From assembly GCA_001769215.1 (NCBI GenBank), contig MEOL01000029.1, positions 1-64,000 of the forward strand: 64,000 nt of DNA, given 5' to 3'. Both the position numbers and the translations under genes were made by a program. The DNA is from Bacteroidetes bacterium GWF2_41_31. Lineage in GTDB: Bacteria; Bacteroidota; Bacteroidia; Bacteroidales; F082. Below are positions 18,461 through 25,343 of the stretch, piece after piece (positions within the stretch are counted from its first letter, which is position 1; each line of letters begins with the position of its first letter). The notes beneath the pieces are model-generated. The model saw nothing but the letters and a program-made list of their open reading frames with translations, made no database searches and was not told where the DNA came from.

Positions 18461-19426
18461 ATGATTGTAGTTACAGGAGCTGCCGGTTTTATTGGTAGCA
18501 TTTTGGTGGCTAAACTGAATAGCCTGGGATACGAAAACCTGATTTTAGTTGATGATTTCTCGAAAATAAACAAAGAAAAAAATCTCGCTCGTCGCAAGTA
18601 TATCAAGAAGGTGGAACGGAAGGAGTTTTTCAAGTGGTTTGACGATTATTATTTCAACGTTGATTTTGTTTTTCATATCGGGGCCCGTACCGACACTGCT
18701 GAGTTTAACCGGAAAATTTTTGACGAACTGAATGTAAAATATTCCAGGGATATTTTTAAACGGTGTACCGTGCATGGCATTCCGATCATTTATGCTTCCT
18801 CAGCCGCTACTTACGGAATGGGTGAATTTGGTTTTAAAGACGAGCATGCCATTGTAAGTAAGCTTCAACCCCTGAACCCTTACGGGGAATCGAAAAACAA
18901 TTTTGATAAATGGGTGCTAAAAGAAAAGCGGTTTCCTCCGTTTTGGGCTGGTTTAAAGTTTTTCAATGTGTATGGTCCCAACGAAACCCACAAAGGACGG
19001 ATGGCTTCGGTGATTTTTCACGCTTATCATCAAATCCTGAAAACAGGAAAAATGAAGTTGTTCAGGTCGCATAACCCGGAATTTAAGGACGGGGAGCAGT
19101 TGCGCGATTTCATTTATGTGAAAGATTTGGTCAATGTGGTGGTGTTTCTTTTCAGAAAACAACCACAAAGTGGGTTGTATAACCTGGGAACCGGGAAAGC
19201 ACGATCGTTTCGCGATTTGGTTTTGGCCACATTTAAAGCCATGGACAAAGAGCCTGTCATCGAGTATATTGATACTCCTGCTGACATTCGCGATAAATAC
19301 CAGTATTTTACTGAAGCCAACATGAGTAAGCTGTTGAAAGCCGGTTATGCTGAGCCTTTTACCTCGTTAGAAGATGGTGTTGAAGACTATGTAAAAAAAT
19401 ACCTGAAGAAAGTAAGCGTTCAATAA
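18461..19426 (+). CDS. hldD: ADP-L-glycero-D-manno-heptose 6-epimerase
   Basis: A 321-residue NAD(P)-dependent sugar epimerase of the extended SDR family. The Rossmann motif TGAAGFIGS is at residues 5-13, followed by VDDFS in the HldD pattern. The catalytic Tyr and Lys are in YGESKNNFD, and KFFNVYGPNETHKGRMASV is characteristic of HldD. The product is the heptose donor for the LPS inner core. The start is fixed by the promoter at 18438-18445 and by the nucleotide-binding motif. It stands alone, converging on mnmA. Confidence 0.92.
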   Translation: MIVVTGAAGFIGSILVAKLNSLGYENLILVDDFSKINKEKNLARRKYIKKVERKEFFKWFDDYYFNVDFVFHIGARTDTAEFNRKIFDELNVKYSRDIFKRCTVHGIPIIYASSAATYGMGEFGFKDEHAIVSKLQPLNPYGESKNNFDKWVLKEKRFPPFWAGLKFFNVYGPNETHKGRMASVIFHAYHQILKTGKMKLFRSHNPEFKDGEQLRDFIYVKDLVNVVVFLFRKQPQSGLYNLGTGKARSFRDLVLATFKAMDKEPVIEYIDTPADIRDKYQYFTEANMSKLLKAGYAEPFTSLEDGVEDYVKKYLKKVSVQ

Positions 19427-19447
19427 CGGGAAATCAATAAACCCGGG

Positions 19448-20518
19448 TCAGACATTTCCTCCTTGTATGACAGCGCTTCCCAAACAGGTTTTTTCAGCTT
19501 CGTCGTAAATTACGGCAAACTGTCCGGGAGCGATTCCTGAAATCTGAACATCAGAAATAATTTGATTGCTGTTTTCATGGCGAACCAGGATTCCAGAATT
19601 AAATTCAGGTTGGTGTCTTATCTTAAATTTTATTTGGCTCAATCCTGGATTATCGCTTTTTGGATTGATAAAATGAAGCCGTCCCAAATTAATTTCATTT
19701 CCATATTGAGCAATGGGGTCGTAACCGTTTGAAACATAGATGATATTTTTTTCTATGTCTTTTCCAACGACAAACCAGGGGCCTCCGCTCAAACCCAATC
19801 CACGCCTTTGTCCGATGGTGTGAAACCAAAATCCATTGTGTTCACCGAGCATTTTTCCGGTTTCCAACTCTACAATGGCACCCGGCATTTCGCCCAGATG
19901 TTGTTTGATGAAATCATTGTAATTAATTTTTCCAAGGAAGCAAATTCCCTGACTGTCAGGCCGGTTGGCACTTGGGAGCTTCATGTCGACAGCCAGTTGA
20001 CGGACTTCCGGTTTATTCAGGTGTCCGATGGGAAACATCACCTTTTTAACCTGATCGTAATTTATTTGCCCCAGGAAATAGGTTTGATCTTTCACCCGGT
20101 CGTTGGCCGTGGATAAAAAAGTGCCTTCATCGGTTTGATAGGTGTTGGCATAATGTCCTGTGGTGATGATATCGAACTCATTGCCATATTTAAGATTAAA
20201 TGCGCCAAACTTTATCAGCAAATTACACATGATGTCGGGGTTGGGTGTTAACCCCATCCTGACTTGATCAATGGTGTATTTCACAACGGTTGCCCAGTAT
20301 TCTTCCTGCAAGTCGACAACAGTAAAACGACAGTCATATTTTTTCGCGATCCAGGTGGTAATTTCAATATCTTCTTCCGATGGACAATCCATGAAGGCCG
20401 ACTGGTCCTCCATTCCAATTTTAATGTAAAAAATATGTGGATCGTAGCCCTGGTCTTTTAACAAAGGAATGGTTACAGAACTATCAACGCCGCCCGAGAC
20501 CAGTGAAGCAATTTTCAT
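19448..20518 (-). CDS. mnmA: tRNA-specific 2-thiouridylase MnmA
   Basis: A 356-residue cytosolic enzyme that thiolates U34 of tRNAs for Lys, Glu and Gln. The PP-loop ATP motif SGGVDSSV is at residues 8-15. The two catalytic cysteines are seen in PNPDIMCN (about Cys98) and SQGICFLG (about Cys196). The length is typical. It is divergent from kbl with a 150-base intergenic stretch that holds the kbl promoter. Confidence 0.95.
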   Translation of the reverse strand: MKIASLVSGGVDSSVTIPLLKDQGYDPHIFYIKIGMEDQSAFMDCPSEEDIEITTWIAKKYDCRFTVVDLQEEYWATVVKYTIDQVRMGLTPNPDIMCNLLIKFGAFNLKYGNEFDIITTGHYANTYQTDEGTFLSTANDRVKDQTYFLGQINYDQVKKVMFPIGHLNKPEVRQLAVDMKLPSANRPDSQGICFLGKINYNDFIKQHLGEMPGAIVELETGKMLGEHNGFWFHTIGQRRGLGLSGGPWFVVGKDIEKNIIYVSNGYDPIAQYGNEINLGRLHFINPKSDNPGLSQIKFKIRHQPEFNSGILVRHENSNQIISDVQISGIAPGQFAVIYDEAEKTCLGSAVIQGGNV

Positions 20519-20623
20519 TCAATGTGATTTTAGGCTGCGAAGATCGGGAAAATTTCTCTTTCAGATAAAAACGATAACGTGTCTAAATTGTAATTTGATC
20601 ACTTTTTGAACGATATGTTTGCT

Positions 20624-20631
20624 TATTTTTG
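20624..20631 (+). promoter_or_regulatory. -7 box of kbl
   Basis: TATTTTTG, a full match to TAnnTTTG, 38 bases before the ATG at 20670. Confidence 0.6.
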
Positions 20632-20669
20632 ATACTTTATAACCATTACAAATTTTAAACCACATCATC

Positions 20670-21860
20670 ATGTACGGAGATTTTAAATCACATTTATCAA
20701 AAGAGCTTGCAGAGATCAAAGAAGCCGGTTTATATAAAAACGAACGCATCATTGTTAGCCCGCAAGGTGCTGAAATAGAACTCGATTCAGGTCAAAAAGT
20801 ACTTAACTTTTGCGCCAACAATTATTTGGGATTGTCCAACCATCCCGAGCTCATTGCTGCTGCCAAAGAAGGACTCGACAGCCATGGATACGGCATGTCG
20901 TCGGTTCGTTTTATCTGTGGAACCACGGATATTCACAAAGAGCTGGAGCAAAAAATAGCCGATTTCTTTGGCACCGAAGACACCATCCTGTATGCCGCTG
21001 CTTTTGATGCCAATGGAGGCGTGTTTGAGCCTTTGTTAGGCGAAGAAGATGCCATCATCTCCGACAGCCTGAACCACGCTTCCATCATCGATGGAGTGCG
21101 CCTCTGCAAAGCACAGCGCTATCGTTATCCCAATGCCGACATGGCCGCTTTGGAGGAAGAATTGATCAAGGCCCAGGCCCAGCGTTTCAGGCTGATCGTT
21201 ACCGATGGGGTTTTCTCCATGGATGGCAATACGGCTCCCGTGGATCAGATTGTGGCTTTGGCCGAAAAATACAACGCCATGGTGATGGTGGATGAAAGCC
21301 ATTCGGCCGGTGTTGTTGGGAAAACGGGCCGTGGTGTGAGCGAACATTTTAACATCGTTGGTAAAATCGATATCATCACCGGTACGCTGGGCAAAGCCTT
21401 TGGTGGTGCCATTGGTGGTTTTACCACCGGACGTAAGGAAATCATCGAACTGTTACGTCAGCGTTCACGTCCCTATTTGTTTTCCAATTCGCTTCCTCCC
21501 ATGGTGGTAAGTGCCGGAATCCGGATGCTTGAAATGATGAGCGACACCAACGAACTTCAGGACCGCCTGCATGAGAATACCAAATACTTCATGGAAAAAA
21601 TGATAGCTGTTGGATTTGATATCAAACCAACCCAGTCGGCTATTTGTGCGGTGATGTTGTACGATGCAAAGCTTTCACAAGAGATGGCCTCCCGGCTATT
21701 GAAAGAAGGAATTTACGTGATCGGGTTTTACTTTCCGGTGGTTCCCAAAGGCGGGGCACGCATCCGCGTTCAGTTGTCGGCTGCTCACAAACGTGGGGAC
21801 CTGGATAAGGCCATTGCCGCTTTTACCAAAGTGGGCAAGGAATTAAATGTGATAAAATAG
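20670..21860 (+). CDS. kbl: Glycine C-acetyltransferase (2-amino-3-ketobutyrate CoA ligase)
   Basis: A 396-residue PLP enzyme of the alpha-oxoamine synthase family that converts 2-amino-3-oxobutyrate and CoA to glycine and acetyl-CoA in threonine degradation. The PLP-binding Lys is in TGTLGKAFGGAIGG (near residue 243), and the DESHSAGVVGKTGRG motif coordinates PLP. The N-terminal start MYGDFKSHLSKELAEIKEAGLYK fits Kbl rather than the serine palmitoyltransferase or BioF relatives. No tdh gene is next to it. GC and codon use look higher than the neighbouring island. Confidence 0.93.
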   Translation: MYGDFKSHLSKELAEIKEAGLYKNERIIVSPQGAEIELDSGQKVLNFCANNYLGLSNHPELIAAAKEGLDSHGYGMSSVRFICGTTDIHKELEQKIADFFGTEDTILYAAAFDANGGVFEPLLGEEDAIISDSLNHASIIDGVRLCKAQRYRYPNADMAALEEELIKAQAQRFRLIVTDGVFSMDGNTAPVDQIVALAEKYNAMVMVDESHSAGVVGKTGRGVSEHFNIVGKIDIITGTLGKAFGGAIGGFTTGRKEIIELLRQRSRPYLFSNSLPPMVVSAGIRMLEMMSDTNELQDRLHENTKYFMEKMIAVGFDIKPTQSAICAVMLYDAKLSQEMASRLLKEGIYVIGFYFPVVPKGGARIRVQLSAAHKRGDLDKAIAAFTKVGKELNVIK

Positions 21861-21868
21861 AAATACCA

Positions 21869-21895
21869 TTTGGGGCAGACTTTGTCTGCCCCAAA
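21869..21895 (+). terminator. Perfect 12-bp hairpin after kbl
   Basis: TTTGGGGCAGAC / GTCTGCCCCAAA with a three-base TTT loop, nine bases after the kbl stop. There is only a short AT-rich tail instead of a T-run, so it may attenuate rather than end transcription before acpS. Confidence 0.6.
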
Positions 21896-21912
21896 ATTAA
21901 ATAGTTTGAAAA

Positions 21913-22290
21913 GTGATCTTTGGAATAGGTACTGATATTATTGAAGTGGCTCGGATGGAGCGGGCCCTTGAGAAAGGCGACGCCCTGATGAAACGTATTT
22001 TTACCGAGCGGGAACAGGCCTATTGCAACAAGGGTGTGGTAACCCGTTATCAATGTTTTGCAGCCCGTTTTGCTGCCAAAGAGGCTTTTTTTAAGGCACT
22101 CGGAACCGGTTATCGTTATGGGATGGCCTTTCATGAAATTGAAGTGCTGAACGATGATCTGGGTAAGCCTTATATTCAACCCTTGGGCAAAGTAAAAGAG
22201 TACCTTGAAAAACAGCAGGTTAAGCACATCCACCTTTCCGTTTCGCATGTAAAAGAAATGGCCAATGCCATGGTGGTGATGGAGAAATAA
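21913..22290 (+). CDS. acpS: Holo-[acyl-carrier-protein] synthase
   Basis: A 125-residue enzyme that transfers phosphopantetheine from CoA to acyl carrier protein. The family start IFGIGTDIIEVARM (first Asp binds Mg) and the second motif RFAAKEAFFKALGTG are both present, and the length is right. The only start that keeps GIGTDI near the N terminus is GTG at 21913. It follows kbl by 52 bases, with a hairpin between, and is the last core gene before the accessory island. Confidence 0.93.
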   Translation: MIFGIGTDIIEVARMERALEKGDALMKRIFTEREQAYCNKGVVTRYQCFAARFAAKEAFFKALGTGYRYGMAFHEIEVLNDDLGKPYIQPLGKVKEYLEKQQVKHIHLSVSHVKEMANAMVVMEK

Positions 22291-22302
22291 CGGCCTGGAA
22301 TA

Positions 22303-22420
22303 AGATTGACTTTAAAAATCAAACCAAAAGGATTAATTCCTGGATTTACCCTACCAAACACCCGATAATCCAGTTACAATGAAGTAGAAAGAACCCGATT
22401 TAACTCATTATAAAAGATTG
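22303..22420 (+). repeat. Direct repeat, left copy
   Basis: About 118 bases beginning AGATTGACTTTAAAAATCAA that recur, with roughly 88 percent identity by eye and one small indel, at 23540-23657 in the same orientation. Weaker similarity continues some 30 bases further right. The pair brackets the unknown secreted-protein gene at 22563. The repeat starts 12 bases after the acpS stop, so it marks the left edge of the island. Beyond it, to 22562, no gene is seen. Confidence 0.85.
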
Positions 22421-22562
22421 AAAATGGGTAGGTTATTATGCATAAAGAGATTAAAAAAAAGGTATTAAATAGATAACTGCTAGAATTGGGTTTTTACGCT
22501 CGTTGTGAGCAACCATAATACGAGACAAAACCGAATGAAACAGCAACTTAATATATATTCTC

Positions 22563-23372
22563 TTGAAAATACGAGTAACAATAATATTTGTGGCAATATT
22601 CTTATTGAGCATAGATTTTCTTTTTGCACAAGAATGGGAAAATTTAAAATCCTATCAAATTGAAACAGGGAATTCAACCATACAAGAAGGTTGTTGGCTG
22701 AAAAAAGATAGAAGAAAACAAAATAAAGTTTGGAGAAAAGCCAATTTATATAATCTTTCAACAAAGGAGGGCTATCTTAAATACAAAACAATCAGCCAAA
22801 TTAGAGATTTTTATTTATGGTTTGATTATGAAAGAGAAGTTCAAGGTCATGAAATAAAAAGTATAGGAATTGCTTCGATTGTAGCAGGACAACTTTCTAA
22901 ATTAGATTGTGCCCTTATCCGTCTTTTATTTATAAGAAATAAAGAAGTTGTAAAATTTGCCAATGAAGGTTCAAAAAACGTATTTGAATTTGCATTCCCC
23001 TTGTTAAAACAAGTTTATTTTTCAAATGATAGAATAAGAGGGAAAGATGCTGATAAGTGGTCTCTGGAATATGGACTGGCTGAACAATGCTTAATCCTTG
23101 ACCCATTATACAAAAACCTATCAAATAAATCTCTCCTGAAATTGGATAGAATGGCCAAAGGGAAAGGAATTTTTAAATTAGTTATTCCAAAGGATTTGAG
23201 GTATATTGGAAAAATTGATGATTGCCAAGACAGATATAAACATGGGCTAAATACAGTACTTCCTTTTTATTTGAAGAACCATTCACGAAACAAAATGCGA
23301 AGAGAATTAATGTATGCTGCAAATGCGAATTCTCCTTCGACATTCGGCCTTCAAGAAAGACTTAAAAAATGA
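22563..23372 (+). CDS. Secreted protein of unknown function, island cassette
   Basis: A 269-residue protein with TTG as the only start giving a signal peptide (MKIRVTIIFVAIFLLSIDFLFAQ), cleaved near Gln23-Glu24. The mature part is basic, rich in Lys, Arg and aromatic residues, with several conserved-looking segments (GIASIVAGQLSKLDCALIRLLF; RYIGKIDDCQDRYKHGLNTVLPFY), and two Cys. No family was recognised. AT-rich codon use differs from the neighbours acpS and kbl. It lies between two copies of a ~118 bp direct repeat, as expected for an acquired unit. Function cannot be inferred from sequence alone. Confidence 0.6.
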   Translation: MKIRVTIIFVAIFLLSIDFLFAQEWENLKSYQIETGNSTIQEGCWLKKDRRKQNKVWRKANLYNLSTKEGYLKYKTISQIRDFYLWFDYEREVQGHEIKSIGIASIVAGQLSKLDCALIRLLFIRNKEVVKFANEGSKNVFEFAFPLLKQVYFSNDRIRGKDADKWSLEYGLAEQCLILDPLYKNLSNKSLLKLDRMAKGKGIFKLVIPKDLRYIGKIDDCQDRYKHGLNTVLPFYLKNHSRNKMRRELMYAANANSPSTFGLQERLKK

Positions 23373-23390
23373 ACTGCCTCCATGCCTCCT

Positions 23391-23444
23391 TGCCTTCGGC
23401 AGGTAAACCGGCAGGTTTACCTACCTTCGGTAGGTAAACCGGCA
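23391..23444 (+). repeat. REP-like palindrome cluster
   Basis: Three nested palindromes: TGCCTTCGGCA, AGGTAAACC-GGCA-GGTTTACCT, and CTACCTTCGGTAG, then a second GGTAAACCGGCAG. The unit can fold into alternative hairpins. GC-rich against an AT-rich background, as for short dispersed palindromes. It starts 18 bases after the stop of the preceding gene. Confidence 0.75.
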
Positions 23445-23539
23445 GTCAAGTTAACGAATGATGAAATTTGAGGTAGGAAACACATCTAAGTAGGATCAAT
23501 CTCCATAACTCCCCGTCGCCCCAAAAAAAAATCGCCAAA

Positions 23540-23657
23540 AGATTGACTCTAAAAATCAAACCAATAGGATTAATTCCTAGATTTACCCCACCAAATACCC
23601 GATGATCCATTTACAAGAAGAAGAAAGAAACAGATTTAACTAATAATAAAGGGTTTG
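23540..23657 (+). repeat. Direct repeat, right copy
   Basis: Second copy of the unit at 22303-22420, same orientation, beginning AGATTGACTCTAAAAATCAA. Differences are scattered single-base changes plus one indel. Confidence 0.85.
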
Positions 23658-23742
23658 AATTGAATAATTTAATGATGATGAGATTAAATGAATATTAGAA
23701 TGAATTTTAACAGCAATGCCAATATAAATAGGTATAGCGACA

Positions 23743-23773
23743 ATTGGTGCTATACAGATGTTGTGTGGCATAT
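23743..23773 (+). repeat. Left inverted repeat of a two-gene unit
   Basis: ATTGG-CTATAC-TGTTGTGTGGCATAT; the inner 15 bases (23759-23773) match the reverse complement of 25002-25016 at 14 of 15 positions, and weaker similarity extends to ATTGG. Its outer part overlaps the right arm of a hairpin (GTATAGC 23732-23738, GCTATAC 23749-23755). Confidence 0.65.
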
Positions 23774-23814
23774 AAGCAAAACGATTTCACATTCAAAAAT
23801 TAAAACTTAATACT

Positions 23815-24093
23815 ATGTCTAGAAAACTTAAATTAACAATTGAACCAATTTCTGGAACGCACAATTATTTTGTTGTGAAAGTGTCGAACCAGATTGTGTT
23901 GCATGGAGAAGCGAAAAAGATGGAATATGAAGCTAACCTTCCGGACTCTCCAACTATCATTTATGCCAGCTCACTTGGAGTAGGAACTGGAGCAAAATAT
24001 AAACTGACAATTGATTTGCCAGGAACTACCGAAGACCATTCAAATACTTATTTATTAAAAAAAGGATACCATGAAATCACTTATACAATTTAG
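23815..24093 (+). CDS. Small beta-rich protein of unknown function
   Basis: A 92-residue protein without signal peptide or membrane segment. It is made of alternating hydrophobic strands (KLKLTIEPI, NYFVVKVSN, KYKLTIDLP, GYHEITYTI) and should be a small beta-sandwich in the cytoplasm. Its end overlaps the start of the next gene by 23 bases, so the two are translated together and may be functionally linked. It lies inside an inverted-repeat-bounded unit. No family recognised. Confidence 0.6.
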   Translation: MSRKLKLTIEPISGTHNYFVVKVSNQIVLHGEAKKMEYEANLPDSPTIIYASSLGVGTGAKYKLTIDLPGTTEDHSNTYLLKKGYHEITYTI

Positions 24094-24997
24094 TTTAATC
24101 GCAATTATCATATGTTGTCTTCATTGCAAAGTATATGGACAAACAGAATTTCCATTGAAGCCATTGATTAATTATACAAATGGCTTAACTGAATCTAGCG
24201 ATGACTTACTGGAAATTGGACTATCCATTGATTTGGAGAAAAAAGATTCAACAGCCCAAGACAAAGGATATTTAAAATTTGGAGCAAGAATTCCTCATAA
24301 AAAGGATGATAAAAACTTAGCGTCAATTGATAAGTCAACTGATAATATGAACATTTTCTTTGCAAGTGAATTTTTATTGAAAAACATCCCAATTTCTGAT
24401 AATAATAACACAATATTTTGGGGAATTGAACCATCAATTGAATTTGGCAGAAAGAAATATGAATATTATTCTGACTCAATAAAATCAGATGCAGACGAGT
24501 CTTGGAAAAATAGTTATGCAGTTGAGTTGAAATCAAGATATTTCATTTCTAAAAGGGAAAGTGGAGCATGGCAATGGGGTTTGTATGGAAGAATTCGATA
24601 TAGTATTTCAAATAAAGCGGCAGACGAGATTCATCTTTTACAAACCAATAGCAATATTGTAGACAATCTAATTGTAACAGAGCCAAGAACTAAAAAGACT
24701 TTATCTCCTGCAATTGGAGCTAATGTTTATCCAGGGACAGATTTACCTTTTAGTTTTTCTCCCATATTTTACTATTATTGGTTAAGTGAAGATAATGAGA
24801 GTGGTTTTGAAAGAGAAAAATTTCGAACAGAACAATGGTTATATTTTTATCCCCTAAGCGAAAAGAATACTGGGTTAAGGATTGGTTTTGGGCTTTTTCA
24901 GGATATTTATACTTATGGGAAACAAGATGATGAAAATACTTTCGGCGCTATGATAAATGTAAAAATGGAAACAAATATCTTGAAATCAATTTTCTAA
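24071..24997 (+). CDS. Putative outer-membrane beta-barrel protein, island cassette
   Basis: A 308-residue exported protein. The signal MKSLIQFSLIAIIICCLHCKVYGQ is followed by strands with alternating polar and hydrophobic residues and aromatic edges (WGLYGRIRYSIS, SFSPIFYYYWLS, TGLRIGFGLFQDIY), as in 10-14-stranded porin-like barrels. The Cys residues in the signal leave some chance of a lipoprotein. Overlaps the 92-residue protein by 23 bases. Low GC compared with core genes. Function unknown. Confidence 0.6.
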   Translation: MKSLIQFSLIAIIICCLHCKVYGQTEFPLKPLINYTNGLTESSDDLLEIGLSIDLEKKDSTAQDKGYLKFGARIPHKKDDKNLASIDKSTDNMNIFFASEFLLKNIPISDNNNTIFWGIEPSIEFGRKKYEYYSDSIKSDADESWKNSYAVELKSRYFISKRESGAWQWGLYGRIRYSISNKAADEIHLLQTNSNIVDNLIVTEPRTKKTLSPAIGANVYPGTDLPFSFSPIFYYYWLSEDNESGFEREKFRTEQWLYFYPLSEKNTGLRIGFGLFQDIYTYGKQDDENTFGAMINVKMETNILKSIF

Positions 24998-25001
24998 ATA
25001 C

Positions 25002-25031
25002 ATACGCCACACAACACGCGTATTAGCCAAT
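25002..25031 (-). repeat. Right inverted repeat of the two-gene unit
   Basis: ATACGCCACACAACA and flanking bases are the mirror copy of 23743-23773. The order is mirrored too: the GCCACACAA core faces inward and the ATTGG-containing hairpin lies outward. The unit between the two repeats is about 1.29 kb. Confidence 0.65.
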
Positions 25032-25209
25032 AAGGGTTTCATTGGTATGCGAAGGTTTGGAGCCCGCTTCAACTTTCTTTTAACTTGACAGTTAAGTGCC
25101 CGCAATTCCTTACTGGCCATATTTTCAAACGTTGGTAAAAGTGTAAGAGGACAGACACAGAGGACAATTTGCTACATAAAGAAAGAAAAATAAAAACGAT
25201 ATAATGAAC

Positions 25210-25293
25210 AGCCAACGCACAAAACAACTCGTTTGCAAACCGCACAAACCCACACAACCAAAGTTTGCAAAAGAACTGTTTTCTTGCTGACAC
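25210..25293 (+). repeat. Left flank repeat of the R-M cassette
   Basis: Starts AGCCAACGC and runs through GTTTGCAAACCGCACAA to TTTGCAAAAGAACT and the TGCTGACAC tail. The same ordered motifs recur at 28941-29022 directly behind the specificity gene, in the same orientation but at lower identity. Confidence 0.55.
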
Positions 25294-25316
25294 ACCACCG
25301 AAAATTGATAGATTTG
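25284..25316 (+). promoter_or_regulatory. Promoter of the R-M operon
   Basis: TTG at 25284-25286, a 22-base spacer, TAGATTTG at 25309-25316 (full TAnnTTTG match), 27 bases before the ATG at 25344. The -35-like part lies in the flank repeat. Confidence 0.6.
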
Positions 25317-25343
25317 TGATTTTAAATAAAAAGTTATAGTATA

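Larger units (their letters stand above)
23373..23814. other. Gene-free spacer rich in repeats
   Basis: About 440 bases without a coding sequence. It holds, in order, a REP-like palindrome cluster (23391-23444), the right direct-repeat copy (23540-23657), an imperfect hairpin GTATAGC / GCTATAC (23732-23755) and the left inverted repeat of the following two-gene unit (23743-23773). Confidence 0.7.
24998..25343. other. Gene-free spacer before the R-M system
   Basis: About 345 bases with no coding sequence recognised. It contains the right inverted repeat (25002-25031), an imperfect hairpin (25019-25051, ATTAGCCAAT / ATTGGTAT), the left copy of the repeat that flanks the restriction-modification genes (25210-25293), and the R-M promoter (25284-25316). 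Confidence 0.7.

Noticed and set aside
22303-22420. Whether the direct repeat is a gene remnant
   Set aside because: One frame of the left copy reads through about 20 codons, but the right copy has an in-frame stop, and no known protein is suggested.
25002-25051. Possible integron attC site
   Set aside because: Integron attC copies would be in the same orientation on both sides; these ends are inverted, and neither the consensus core nor an integrase was seen.
23815-25343. CRISPR array in the repeat-rich spacers
   Set aside because: Repeats occur only as pairs, without regular spacing or unique spacers.
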